Shown here: piece after piece, positions 47,637-61,000 of the stretch | Numbering within the stretch: the stretch's first letter is position 1 | Layout of the letters: each line of letters starts with the position of its first letter | Origin: Megalobrama amblycephala | Lineage: Eukaryota; Chordata; Actinopteri; Cypriniformes; Xenocyprididae | Direction: 5' to 3' | NCBI RefSeq assembly: GCF_018812025.1 | Contig: NC_063054.1 | Span: 26,080,856 to 26,144,855, forward strand | Length of the DNA: 64,000 nucleotides | Program-made: the position numbers and the translations under genes | The notes under the pieces: model-generated | What the model saw: the letters and a program-made list of their open reading frames with translations, nothing else | What the model was told of the DNA's origin: nothing | The model's database searches: none

Positions 47637-47912
47637 ATGGATGTGAGAGACTCTGCGGGAAGGTGGGATGCTCTGGGCAGTAGAGACTCGAGCTCCAGAA
47701 ATGCAGCGATGGAGCTCATTCACCAGGAGGTGTTGAAGAGAATAGAGAACATCGGGCCAATACCGGACCCACAGTCCTCCTCTCCCTCTGCCATGGATGA
47801 CAGTCTGTCCAGTGATCTCAACTCTCTTCTTGCCCATGTCCTGATGCTCTCCAAAAGGTGCCCTTATGAAGACGTCAGAGAGAAATGCATATGTTTGCTC
47901 CAGAGGGTTCAG
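47637..47912 (+). CDS. sesn1: sestrin 1, first coding exon (partial gene)
   Basis: Sestrin 1 is a stress-induced cytosolic protein that binds GATOR2 and restrains mTORC1; in mammals it is a p53 and FOXO target. This exon gives 92 codons from ATG to the donor CAG|GTAGGT, phase 0, with an acceptor CAG just before it at 47634. Landmarks shared with the shorter vertebrate SESN1 isoform are RWDALGSRDSSSR, SLSSDLNSLLAHVLMLSKRC and PYEDVREKC. The segment precedes the alkylhydroperoxidase-like N-terminal domain encoded by later exons. The next exon (expected to start ELGIRIPRPL) was not found up to 64000, consistent with the long first intron of vertebrate SESN1. The divergent cep57l1 neighbour supports the call. 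Confidence 0.9.
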
Positions 47913-49827
47913 GTAGGTATTATAGTAATTATTGAGTTAATAGTTAAGATTATATTAATTATATGTTCAACAATACCATATGCTCTACATATTCTTTGTG
48001 TCTTCTGAAAAAGAAGAAAACACCCTTGCAAATAATATGTTGGTGTATAATTGCGCCACATCTGTGCAGAACAACCCCCATGCATTTATAACTTGCTGTA
48101 TAAATGATACGGGTGGAAATTGTTGGAAAGAGAGTCATTTCTTTATCTAAATGAATTTAGAAAAAAATATTTAGCTTCAGTTCTGTTGCAGTCTTAATTT
48201 AAAATACATATCAGTGATTTCACTTTAATATTTTCAACTAATATGATGACCAGAGTTCCCACGTCATGGAAAACCTGGAATTATCTGTGAATTTTAAAGG
48301 TTGACTTGACAAGTCATGGACATTTTTATAGTTAATATAAATATTTATGTTTATGCTCAATTCTAAAGTGTTTCTTTTTGCTTGGATATTTACTTATTGT
48401 TAGTGTGATTTCTATAAAATGCTTTTTTTGTTTTGCAAATCCTTATCCATTCATCACAAACCACTGGAAAAGTCATGGAAAAATCATGAAAGCGAACCCT
48501 TGAAGGACCATTTATTCTTAAAAGGCAGTGTGCGAATAATAAAGAAGTAGGATTTTGGGGTTTGGCTCTGCCATTAATAATGTTCCCCTGTGTTCCTATG
48601 TTTTTCATTTAATTTCACACCATACTAACATTATTATAAAAGTCTGTAGCTTGTAAGTAAAAAACTGCATGAGAACTGAAGCAAGATATTTTGATATTGC
48701 CGATAGGCAAGATATGATGAGGTGAAGTGTAGCAGTTACTATGTTTGTTGTTTACACAAGTATGTGTTTGTTTATGCGGGATTGTATGTGCGCCACAGCT
48801 TAAAATAGCTCTGCCCGGGTTAAGGGAGCTAGGGGACCAGGTCATTTCTTACAGTATTTGAGGCCTTTAGTGTCACAGAGTTCAGTGGAGGGGTAAAAAA
48901 GGATCAGGAACTCTCCTTACTTGTAGATTATGCTGAAAGGTTTACCAGAGTATGTAAATCCATTTGGCCTATGTCTGTATATTGAATGCTATTTACTATC
49001 ACTATTTATTTTTCTTTAATCCTAAAGAGAGGAGATTAAGGGAGAATTTTTCTGAAAATTTTCCTTCAGAAAAACAGAGAGGAATCTTTTGATGTCAGGA
49101 TAGCATGTAGTTATTGCAGTTTGCTTTGTTGGTGTTATTTTTTCAGGATCAACAACTTTGGTAATTAACACAGATGTGTGATTAATTAACCCAGAATGTC
49201 ACTCCACTGTGTCCATGGCAAAAATATGCAAAGACACATACACGTGGACACTGATAAAGATCAAGGATATTCTGACTGAATGGTTTTTCTGTACGATGAT
49301 ATTTTATTATAATGGTCTGTGAGAATCAGTTTGGTTTAATGTATAAGGACAGAATATATGAAATCGCAATTGAAACTCTACTAGTGGAAAAAAAATAGAT
49401 ATAGATATTTCAATCATGACAACTCTTTGAATAGTTTTAGCCTGTTATTGAATATGACAATGTTAATGTATTTGGTCTCGGTAGACTACATCTGCTATGC
49501 TGCTGCTGCTGTTGAGTATTGCTGCCGTTGCTGCAGATCAAGTATGGACTTAATATGCTAATAGATACACAGACACACTACTGCGCATGTACGATATGCT
49601 GCTGCTGCATAAATAGACATACATAAATCCTGTAGCAGATCTAGGCAGGTGGAGCTGGGGGAGGTGGAGGGTTCCAGAGGAGCTCTAATAATGCACTGCA
49701 GGATCAACAGAGGCCAATCAGCTTGTGCCATGCGGTAATGATGTGATTGCTTGCAGATTGCATGTAAAGGACCTGTCAGCCTGTGCCCACTAGAGTTTCA
49801 TGTCTGATCTATCTATCTATCTATCTA

Positions 49828-49914
<87 letters not shown>

Positions 49915-51255
49915 TTACTGTATATACACTAAAAAAAAAGTGAATGCATAGTCTCTTCCTATTCTGTTTAAAAAGCCCTCTATTTTAGATGCTTGTTTTG
50001 TGTTGTGGTTTGTTACATGACAGGATGTTCCTCCCTTGTTTTGTGTTGACCTTTTGACCTTTTCTGCTTACTGTATCAGCGGTAAGCCGTCTGCTCTGAT
50101 ATCTGGAATTATGGGATTCAAGGGGCTGTGACAAATGAGGCCACAGCAGCAGTGAGAAAAAATAAAATTGACCTTTGATTCAGTGTGCACCACACAGATG
50201 CTGGCAGGCATAGACACACTCAGGATGTGACCTCAGGAAGCAGTAATCCAAGAAAAAAAAGATTACTGATTTAGCGTGGCATCTTCATTGTCATTGTGTA
50301 TGGTGCAGCCCACTTGCTTGATAATACACTAACAGGATGCATCCTCCGGTTGTGCATCACATTCGCACCTGAGTGACTTGGGCATTGTTGTGAGAGTGTG
50401 TTTATGTATGTGTGCACTAATGCATGTTTCTGCAGTGATAAGCCCTGAGAAGCTGTGGATAGACAGGCAGATCTAGGTCAGTGTCAGTCCACTTGTTTGA
50501 AAGGAGTTTAGAAATTATGTAAGATTTCCTAAGGCCTGTGTTTTGTTCGTTATGGCTCATAGTGTCACGTTTCTTATTCAGATGTGATACGAGTCATGAA
50601 TGAGAAATTCACAAGTACTCAACTTTGCAAATGATCTACACAAAGAGGATTTGACAAATAATATTTATATTTGTGTTCCCATATTTCTTATTTTAATAAT
50701 CAAGTAAATGTGTTTTGATATTAGATATTAGCCTGAAAGAAAGATGCCAGGCCTTCTAGAATAATATTACAATACTTAGGCTGAATTTTTATATTATATA
50801 AAATTATATGTTATAAAAAGGTGTAAAGGAGTGTATTTGTTGTCCACCCAGGCTTTGAAAATGATTCCTTCCCTTGGGTCTTAAATTAGCTGTGGGCCTT
50901 GTGAGGGTCATGTGGACTGGATGTGTGTTTGTGTTTGTGTGGTATGTGTATGGAAGCTGGGTGTCACCATGGCATTTGGCACCAGTTCAGTGATCTGAGT
51001 GCTAGTAATGTTAAGGCTACACTCTTTTGATGGGTTGCACAAACTGCCTAGACTAGTCTTAAAACTTAGTCATCTATGTTTTTCTTCAAGACTGGTCATG
51101 ACTTTTCAAAATCAGTTACATAAAATGGTAATTTGGTCTAATTTGAATTGGAAAATTAAGACTGATTAACACTTGTCTAAACACTACGCTTTTAAGTGTC
51201 ATAACCACAAATTATTGGTTGGGAAATTAGCTAAATTTAAGCGAATGTACTTCTT
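47913..51255. other. sesn1 intron, non-coding
   Basis: No exon was found. It contains the (TCTA)n/(TA)n tract at 49807-49912 and otherwise mixed AT-rich sequence. Small open frames lack domains. Confidence 0.6.
49807..49912. repeat. (TCTA)n then (TA)n microsatellite
   Basis: About six TCTA units pass into roughly 80 bases of TA. Confidence 0.95.
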
Positions 51256-52660
51256 AAAAAGCCATTGCTGTCTCAGAAAAACATCAAAGACAGAAGTTTT
51301 TGGCAGAATATATCGGAATATCGGAAATTGTGTGTGGAGTGATGAATCATAATGAAACTAGTTGCATGGTGATGCTCCAGAGAAAATCTGCTGAGAAATA
51401 TAATAATAAATGCATTTCTACCACAGTGAAGCATGGAGGAAGAGGTGTCATTGTGTGGGGAGCCTTTTTAGTTGCTGGTATTGTTGATCTACTTAATTGT
51501 GAAAAGTCATTTAAAGGTGCCCTAGAATTAAAAATTGAATTTATCTTGGCATAGTTAAATAAGATAGAGTTCAGTACATGGAAATGACATACAGTGAGTC
51601 TCAAACACCGTTGTTTCCTCCTCCTTATATAAATCTCATTTGTTTAAAAGACCTCAGACGAACAGGCGAATCTCAACATAACACCGACTGTTACGTAACA
51701 GTCGGGGTATACGCCCCCAATATTTGCATATGCCAGCCCATGTTCAAGCATTAGACAAGGGCAGGACGTCTGGATGTGCACAGCTGAATCATCAGACTAG
51801 GTAAGCAAGCAAGGACAACAGCGAAAAATGGCAGATGGAGCAATAATAACTGACATGATCCATGATAACATGATATTTTTAGTGATATTTGTAAATTATC
51901 TTTCTAAATGTTTCGTTAGCATGTTGCTAATGTACTGTTAAATGTGGTTAAAGTTACCATCGTTTCTTACTGTATTCACAGAGACAAGGCTGTCGTTATT
52001 TTAATTTTTTAAACACTTGCAGTCTGTATAATTCATAAACACATCTTCATTCTTTATAAATCTCTCCAACAGTGTGTAATGTTAGCCCGTTAGCCATGGA
52101 GCACTATCAAACTTGTTCAGAATCAAATGTAAACATCCAAATAAATACCATACTTACGTGATTAGACATGCTGCATGACGAACACTTTGTAAAGATCCAT
52201 TTTGAGGGTTATATTAGCTGTGTGAACTTTGTTTATGCTGTTAAAGGCAAGCGCGAGCTCCGTGGGTGGGGAGCGTGAGCATTTAAAGGGGCCACAGCCT
52301 AAATCAGCTCATATTTAATGATGCCCCAAAATAGGCAGTTAAAAAAATTAATAAAAAAAATCTATGGGGTATTTTGAGCTGAAACTTCACAGACACATTC
52401 AGGGGACACCTTAGACTTATATTACATCTTTTAAAAAGACGTTCTACGGCACCTTTAATGATTTAGAGTTGCAGAATGGCTTGCTTCCCACAAATGAAAA
52501 GTTGTTATCTAAAGAGAACATTATCAGATTGTTTTTTCAACAAGACAATGCTCCTGCCTAAATTGCAAAGACAACCAAGAAGTGTCTTGTGAACAAGTAT
52601 GGTGTGGTGTTGACTTCCATATTTTCATATAGTTATCATCCTTGGTGTGAATGGACCTTT
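51256..52660 (+). pseudogene. Tc1 transposase remnant split by a TTAA element
   Basis: The left piece (51256-51510) contains VWSDES at 51332-51349, with the first catalytic Asp, then after a frameshift TVKHGGRGVIVWGAF. The right piece (52459-52660) contains RLFFQQDNAPA with the second Asp, then a stop, and KTTKKCLVNKYGVV. The order matches a Tc1 transposase. The final WPxxSPDLNPIEN region is not recognisable. The insertion at 51511-52458 interrupts it between the two Asp motifs. Excising the insert with one TTAA leaves the surrounding frame open. Dead gene, from a family unlike those at 5.4 and 12 kb. Confidence 0.8.
51511..52458. mobile_element. TTAA-flanked element (AGGTGCCCTAG ends), 948 bp
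   Basis: The left edge is TTAAAGGTGCCCTAGAATTA and the right edge CGTTCTACGGCACCTTTAA. TTAA at both edges, inside the Tc1 remnant. The right-end interior, read in reverse, matches the start of 29547-30315 over about 100 bases. The left half holds TACGTAACAGTCGGGGTATA and a GGGCAGGACGTCTGGATG-type stretch. Non-coding. Confidence 0.85.
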
Positions 52661-54684
52661 ATTGCTGCATGATGGAAACTAATAGTATTGGCTCATAATT
52701 TAACTTTTTATTTAAATGTTAATTAGGGACTAAAAGGCAGATGCTTTTCATTCCACTTTGGCACTGTTGCGTCTATGAAACAAACACATTTCTGTGAAAC
52801 ATAGAAATCATTTATATGACTAAATGTTTTAAAATTAAGTTTACTTACTAAAAAATGTAAATCATATTTATGATGGTTTAAAAAAAAGCTTTTCTCAAAG
52901 CAAATCTCTGGAGCAAAAGCTTCCCCTGAACAGTGTACCATGCCAGAAAAAAAAAAAAAAACTTTAACATAGCCATCAGGAAAGTATGACAAAAAGCTTT
53001 TTGTTATATTTTATTGCCATTTATATGCACTGTGTGACTGAAGAAAATGGGTTTGTCACCCTGAGGCAGCATTGTGCAATAGTGGGTTAAGTGTGGAGAA
53101 AAGGAAATAGGCACTGTATTTATACTTTACCATAGAGAGATTGAAAGAAAATGAGTGGAAAACTATCTGCAGACTGTTTTCACCCCTGTTCAGAAAGGGG
53201 GCTATCATGACAGCATAGAGCTCTGGAGAACAACAACCCCACGATTGGGGAGGGGAACTTGTTTGTGGTAACTGTGCTGAGGGGAGGGTGAAATCCTTAG
53301 AATCCTCTCTCAACTCTAGGAATTGAGGAATGGTTCTGACCTTAGAGGTATGACGCCTATTTGGATGTGAAAAATGGCCTGGTTCCAAAAAACAAGTCTT
53401 ATTTGGATGGAAAATGGAATGAAAGACACCCGCTCCCCAAACACTCAGTACACAACATAACATCACACAGTTAACACATTGGCTTCTAAGGCAGTGTGTG
53501 TATGTGTCATTTTCTCTCCCCTGCTGGTTCGGTCTGGGAGTGTTGTGAGCGTTGTTAATGCTTTTATGAGAGTGCTGTTAATGCCTTTTCTGTTGATCTG
53601 CACAAACACCTCATGAAATAAGTCAGATGAGGAAAGTGCTGCGGATGATTTGCAGAATCTGTTGATGGCAAAGCTACCAATGTGAAAGCTGGAGACAGCA
53701 GAAAGATGAGGACAAAGCAAGGGAACAAATTTTTTGAGTGTGTTGGATGTTATGTTGTGTATAAGGATCAGATTACAGCCCATCTGTTGTTGATTAATAT
53801 GGATGAATGCATGTAAAGCTGTGCACATGGATCCATACAGGATATGATTTGGGAATAATTTCAAACTTTCACATATTATAGTTAGTTTTGGAATAAGGAT
53901 TTAGTCCCCATGGTCAGGGAGGAGACCTATTTTTTTAGATTACGTCAAATGCATGCAACACTGTTGACTTTTACTCAAAATGACATTTAAATCACGTCAT
54001 GAATGTTATATAAAAGCTGTGTTTGGCAATTGGTCACTCTGTGACAATACTGTGGTAATCTGGTGAGTTACCACAACACCAAGTTTTTCCCATAGTGTAA
54101 AATTATGAACACCAGAGGGCGCCATTACCTCATTATAAAGCCACATACTAACTCGACTGCGTTGAGCTTGATACAGCGGAAATTTCCACCACTTGACCTA
54201 AATGTTTGCAGAGCTGTATTATTTTTTTGCTCCTGGTGTCAAGACAAGGATCAGGATTAGGTTTTTAAATGTATGTCTATAATACCATTAACATTCCCAT
54301 TCATCTCACTAGCAGTTGATTTTTAGCTGCCCATAACATGCAGGACAATGACGTCATGACAACATTGACTGGCAAGGCCTTCACTAGTGACTATCCTGTG
54401 ATGTCAAAGGCAAAGGAAAAAATATATATCCATTTAATGCTTTTTAGAGCCCTCCAAACAAGAAATGGACATTGGTAAAACATCTACTGTACTATAATGT
54501 AATATTATGCTTGCAAATGTTATTTAGTCTGAATACACCGCTAACTTTGAATGGTAGTTACAGCATCTACCAGCAGGGGGTATTGGGACCATTTATCCAG
54601 CCAAACTTTGACCCCCTGGGCTAAACAAGTAGACATGTATGTGTGAGTGTGTTAAAAGTATAAAGATCGGAAAACTTTGGGTCT
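52661..54684. other. sesn1 intron, nothing recognised
   Basis: Minus-strand frames of 136 and 133 codons at 53056-53864 lack known domains and splice context, so I do not call them genes. The rest is non-repetitive. Confidence 0.5.
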
Positions 54685-55050
54685 GTTGACACGACAATAA
54701 CAATTACATGACAATAACATCACTTACATGACAACGGCATTTTGGGGGCCTGAAAATGCAAACTTTTGAAAACAGGATTCAAAGTGCAAGTTTTTGAAAA
54801 TTGTACCATTATCAGCTCCGTGTAAACTACAAAAATGTGAATTTGTGAAAACAGTGACAGCATACGTATTACTTGTTCAGTCTATAGGCGCATAGTGTTT
54901 CTTTACAACAGGACATCGCCACCTACTGGCCTGCCATGCATAATACAGTGTTTTTAGTCGCTTTTAGTTTCGCGGATCCATGTGAACAGGGATGGTTTTG
55001 ACAAGGCTGTACATGAAAACACAAAAGAAAAAAATTTCCGTTTACAGTAT
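54685..55050. mobile_element. non-autonomous DNA element fragment
   Basis: The order of GTTGACACGACAATAACAAT, TTTTTGAAAATTGTACC, CCGTGTAAACTACAAAAATG and GCGGATCCATGTGAACAGGG matches a common cyprinid repeat whose ends read GTTTACACGACAACG. Boundaries approximate. Confidence 0.6.
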
Positions 55051-57538
55051 GTCATCATATAAACACTCTTAGTTTCAGCTTTGATTTTTTTTTTTTTTAA
55101 TTCAATAAAAGTTATATTTGGAGCTTCTGGATATTAATGTATTTGTGTGTGTGTACTCTATAAAGGGCTAAATGAGAGCTTTCACAACTGATCATTTAGA
55201 AGAGAAAACCGCTGTTTCACTTTTTTTTTTTTTTAAAGCACATCATCAACAGGTTCTGGACACTTTTATTGTCCTGAGAAGTACCTCACTGTGATTAGCC
55301 ATCCATTTATAAAACCACAAATGAAGTGTTTCATATGATCTGTGGAGTGCACGTTAAACACAGACAGGTGTAATTTAGTTTTTATAGATGTAAGCATCTC
55401 CATCATCTCAGTGCTTCTGAATGAATTTTTCACATTTAAAGTGTCCTTTGAGTTTCTATGAGAGTAACTGATTCAGTTTATTGAAATAAACATCTTCTTT
55501 CTTTCTCAAGGACATAAATTGGTGTAACCTTGAAAATGGCGGCTGCTGTTTAATCTCATTGAATTTGGAGACTCCAATCAGCACAATTGTTTACAGGACA
55601 TTTTAATGCATCATCGCTTGTGTCAAATGACCACAAACCTGATGAAGCAAAGCACCTTGAGAAGTTCTCAGCTTCCATTATGGCCACATCCGGGGCACCA
55701 TGCATGTTTTGTTTTTTTTTGCATGTGTGTGTGGGGGGCATATAAAATGTATGCATATTACATTTTATATGCTGGATTTCTGCAGAGTAAAAGGTGCAAC
55801 GTGAGCCACAGCCACACGTGCCACAGAACCCACGTGTAACCAGACCCAAAGAGGAAGTGGCATTACTCCTGCAGAAATGAACAGTTTTTTTGTTGTTATA
55901 GAGCATAAGAATGTCATAGGGTAAAAAAAAAACGGAAATCAGAGGGATGTGAAATAGAGAACAGAAATAAACTGTGTTGTTAGGCAAAGTAGAAGAAGAA
56001 ATCTGTTTGGAGATTTCAGGGTCTTTGAGTCAAAGCCTAAAAATAATAAAATTGACCATTAAACTTTATTGCATAGTAGTGTCCATGAAGCATTCTCTAC
56101 ACATAGCCTTTTTTTTTTAAGTAACATCGGCCTTGATCCCAGTATTTGAGCTTTGATCGTTGCTACCTTTATGGAAGCAATTTCTGTTTCCTGTGTGATT
56201 TTATTTTCATGGGAAAATTACAGAAAAAGACAATGGCAGGTGTAGGATGGAAAAACCCCTCTTCATTGTAATGAAGCCCCCTATAAATGTGCATCATTTT
56301 CCACTGGGTAGGTGAAAAGGATTTGACCATCATTGAGAAGTCACATTTTGCAGTAATGCTATGTTCTAAGGTTTGACACGAGGCATGAGGCATAATCCTT
56401 GGCCAAATGTGGGTGAAGGAACTTGCCTCTTGAGGAATACTGAGATTACATTTCAGTGTTTACGTTGTGTGTTGGGGTTAGTATGAGTCTCCAGTTAATG
56501 CAACAGTGTAACAGGCTTTTCATGCTTGCGCATTCAACACACGTCACCCATCCATCTAAGTATCTTCTTCTTTGTTGTGATGTGACGCAGGTCTCACTGT
56601 TCAAGCATCTCAGAGGGTTTTCTAATGGATGCTGTGGAAACCTTGAAAAGCTTTCTTTGATGGTTATGTCATGCTTAGCCTTTCTCAGGTAAAAATTTAC
56701 ATAAATTGGAACCCAAACAACTTGGCGTGTTTGGAAGCAACAGATCACTATGATGACTGAGGCAGTGAGAAGTTGAAAAAGGAATTCAACAAAGATGAAA
56801 GGACAATCTCATTCATAAGTAAACTTTGAGAGGTGGAATGTTTAGAAGCTGAATAAAAAGGTCTGAAAGGAGTGAGAGATGAGTTACAACTAGAGAGAGA
56901 TAGGGAGAGACAGTGAGGAGTGAAAGGAAGAACAGAAAACAGGGCTATCAATTTCATAACCTGAATGTTAGCCATGTTTATGTCTCCCTCTGGACTCTTG
57001 GCATTTTCCACCTCCCTGATAAATAGCACACATTCTTAAAGTATATACTAGGGATATCAGAGTGCTGGTGCTTTGGTATGAAGTTCATTCTTAGAAAATA
57101 TCATGATATCAGTCTTTTGGTTGTATCTATAACAAAATTAAACTTGTGTAGTATAGTAAAAAAAAAAGTAAAAAGTAGTAAAAAAATAGTAAGATTGTAT
57201 AGTAAAAATACTAATATTTAATATAAGTATGTTTTATTTTTTAAATATGAAACATATAAAATAAATAAAAATAATATTTATTAAATATAAATTGTATACA
57301 TTTTTTTTCTAATGAGGGTGTTAAGTAGCACATTTAATTTAAAAATTATCAATAATTTATACTTATTTTTGGTTTTACTTGAATTTATTTAGTTAATAAA
57401 ATAAATATTAATATGTATTACTAAGCATATTGCATTATTTTTTTCTTTTTATAAATGAGTGTAAGTAGCACTTTTAATTTTATTAAAAAAGTAATAATTT
57501 ATATAATTATTTTTATTTTACTTACAAGTTGAAAAATA

Positions 57539-57540
<2 letters not shown>
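55051..57540. other. sesn1 intron, nothing recognised
   Basis: A 143-codon minus frame at 55556-55987 has no recognisable domain. The last 500 bases are very AT-rich. No gene supported. Confidence 0.5.
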
Positions 57541-57635
<95 letters not shown>

Positions 57636-57640
57636 TCATA
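57541..57640. repeat. (TA)n microsatellite, left side of a MITE
   Basis: About 87 bases of TA, then short CACACTCATA. It resumes at 57985 beyond the inserted MITE. Confidence 0.95.
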
Positions 57641-57981
57641 CAGTCAAACCAAAAATTATTCAGATATTTTTGATATTTTTGATATATTTTTACTAGTGGG
57701 TGCAGTACACTATAGTTCATTTATGTAAGTGAGGATAACAAAATAAAGTAAACTGACATATTATACCCAAAAATTATTCATACAGTGGACTACCAGTAAA
57801 ATTGATTAAAAATTTGGAACCAAAAATTATTCAGACACTTTGACCTGACCATGTTTTGCTTAAGTGTTATCTGACATAATTAAGATTAATGTTTTCTGAG
57901 ATCTTGTCATATTTTTACTATAGTGAATAAACTGTATTAATGAATGAAATGTTCAAGGTGTCTGAATAAATTATGGTTTGA

Positions 57982-57984
<3 letters not shown>
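57641..57984. mobile_element. Tc1-type MITE (CAGTCAAACC ends) inside a TA array
   Basis: The left end is CAGTCAAACCAAAAATTATT and the right end AATAAATTATGGTTTGACTG. The phrase CCAAAAATTATTCA recurs internally, near 57825. The length of 344 bases, inverted ends and TA flanks fit a Tc1-type MITE. No coding capacity. Confidence 0.85.
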
Positions 57985-58048
<64 letters not shown>

Positions 58049-58082
58049 TTTTTTGTTTGTTTGTTTGTTTTTTTTTTTTTAT
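57985..58082. repeat. (TA)n then T-rich tract
   Basis: The right-hand continuation of the TA array, followed by TTTG/T runs. Confidence 0.9.
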
Positions 58083-61000
58083 TTAAGTAGCACATTTGTT
58101 TTTGCTGAGCTAATCAGCAAAATCAGAGTCTCCTTATTTAATTTATTTTACCTGTATTTCCTTATCTTCAGAACTAAATAACTGGCATTAGCTTGACAGG
58201 TCTGCACCAGTTCAAGCACACAAAAAAACTGGTATGACATTTTGAATGTTGAGCCTGGCAAGGTATGGCTGGATTGTTCTGTCAAGTGGGTGGCTTTTAG
58301 GACAGGTTTGAATCAGTGACCCACCTCTAACCCTGATTTAGCGATATGTGTGCCAGCGCTGGCACTGAGTCACTCGCTAACATGTTGTACACATTTAGGG
58401 AAGAACCTAAGAAAACCATCATGCAATATTTGTCTCTCTCCCAAACAGCAATCTGGTTTGCATGTCTGTGTGTGCGCATATTGTTTTGTGTTTTTTTAGG
58501 CAGACAAAACCATTTTGAAGACGCCAGTCATGACATTATTATCGGTATGTCTGGATATGCTTGTATTTTTAGTTGAGGTTTCCACAGCAGTGTCACCTGC
58601 TACCATCCTCTCTGTCTGGACGTAGTCTGTGTGGTCAGCTGTCTGACGGTCTTGAGATGTTCATGTGACATTCATTTTTTTATATATTATTTAACAATTG
58701 ATGGTAAATATCTAACCCATGGCCGCATGGTGGGCCTTACATTGATTGTTTTAGCAAGTTAGCAGCGGTTGCTAAAAGATATTGCATGATTTTTTACTTT
58801 AAAAAGGAACTACTTTTTCCAAACTTTTTTGCTCTTTTGTTTCATCTATTTGAGACGACACTTAAACTAGCTCTACATATAAATCAGTGTAAAGACACAA
58901 GAGCCTGCTAGGTACCTAATGTGTTAGCAAATGGCTTGACTGATGTATTTGTCAGCTATGAATTGTGTTATGCAATGGCCCTAGTTAAGTATGATGTGGT
59001 ATGATAAACAGCTAAAGACTGTTAGCTTGCTTTTGACAATTATAGACTTCATAGCATGTCTATAACCTTATGTGAACTCATTGAAGCATGTGTGTAGGAC
59101 AGTTTTAGATGCACATGTTGGAGTGTTCTTTTTTTTCTTTCCAACTTGAACTAGAATGATCTTGAAGCCTTGAATGACCTTAGCGACCTTACAAGCTTAA
59201 TGACATATCATATTGTAAAACTGAACTACTAATTATTTTCCCAATTTCTCTGAAATAAAACCATTTTATTTACAAATATCATACATATTGGTAGCTTTTT
59301 GCTATTAATATTTTTGTTATGTAAGTAACTATTAAAAAACGTATCACATTTAGGCCCATCGTCAAAGCCAGCCTGTGATGTTTTCTGGTTTGTCTGGATT
59401 TGTAATTGAAATGAAAACAAATTAAATCATGTTCTCTAACCATATACAGTACTGTTCAAATGTTTAATATATATTCAGCAGGACTGCATTAAATTGATCT
59501 AAAGTGACTTTTATAATGTTACAAAACATTTATAAAAAAAAAAAAAAAATTTTTCAAATTGTAATAATATTTCACAATATTAAAGTTTTTACTGTATTTT
59601 CTATCAAATAAATGTATCCTTGGTGAGCACAAGAGACTTGAAAATATGAAAATATCTTACAGATCCTTCCTATGCAGTTAAAGAAATATTATTGTAATAG
59701 ATATAATACAATAAAAAACATATTTCTGTTGGAAAAAAAAAAGTGGTTTTTTGAACTGGTTTTATTTCCATTTTAGTTGCTGAATACTTGATTCTGATCA
59801 GCTAATTGCAGCATTCTATAGTCAAATATTTTTATATAATGACTGTTAAAGTGTATAACTGACTGTTGTCCCTGGCAACCCATCTCTTTCATAGCTCTTT
59901 CAATTTAATATCTCTCATATCACTTCACGTTCTCTTTGTATCAGGGACCTGGGTTTATCATCCTGTCTGGTTTATTTTGTGATAATGTCTGGCTGACTTA
60001 ATAACTGGATTGAATTAATACTGAGTGTTTGAGTGTGTTTTGACTCCATCATTAGAACTAATGGCCAGGTGTTATTGCATCTGTTCAGTACAGATAGTGC
60101 TTTCAGTTGGAGTTATGAGCCAGACCCACCCTCCGACCAGTTTACTCAATAACTGTCATCAGTATGTGGAAGTGGGGGTGGTGGGGACCTTCCCAATATG
60201 AGCAGTTCATAGTCTATTTATGCCAGGTCCTGACCTCTGCTTCATTAGTATAATAAATTAATAGAGAGGGAAAGAGAGCGAATGATAATGTGAGAGGGAG
60301 ATGATAAAAGAAAGAGATGGAGTACAGTGAAAAACAACTAGTACATATCGCTTAGTGGCTCCACCCCCACTCCTCTGTCATTGGTTGAGACTCACAGCAT
60401 GAGCGCACTGTGATTGGCTGAGAGGATACACACCTCCAGAATCCTAGAATGTGTTTGTGTCCTGTGTAAAAAAGAACAGTGCTAGCTGAAAAAAGAGTGA
60501 GACAGAAGCATGTAGAAGATGGAAAGGGGGCTTGGAAAAGGGGGTGTGGACCATATGGCTGGATATGTCCCAGAAATTTCTTGGAAAGCGGAGAACTGTT
60601 TGTTTGTGGTGATGGCTGGGAGACAAAAGGAGTTGACTCACATTAAGCCACTGATTCTCCTGCATCTTTAGCTACTCCCTTTATTGCTCCTATTTAGGCA
60701 TTCCTGGAATCAAATCATATCCCAAATAGCTCCCATCTGCCAAAAAAAAAAAAAATGTTTTTCTGCACTTACTAACAAAACATGCCTTCATGGTACATCT
60801 ACTTTTGATTTATGTATTTCATCAAGAGGGAGTGTGACTGCTTGGTCAAAGTAAAGTTCTATTTTAGTGTCACATTTGTTTTTCCTCTCGACAGACGTCA
60901 ATTTACCTAATTAGATTAGCTAATGCATTAAATTTAATAAATCCAATTGACCGTTCTACTAAACAGAGACGTTGACTGAAGAAAATGTGCACATTTTCAA

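Noticed and set aside
53056..53864. Two adjacent minus-strand ORFs of 136 and 133 codons
   Set aside because: No recognisable domain, no splice logic, and composition like the flanking intron.
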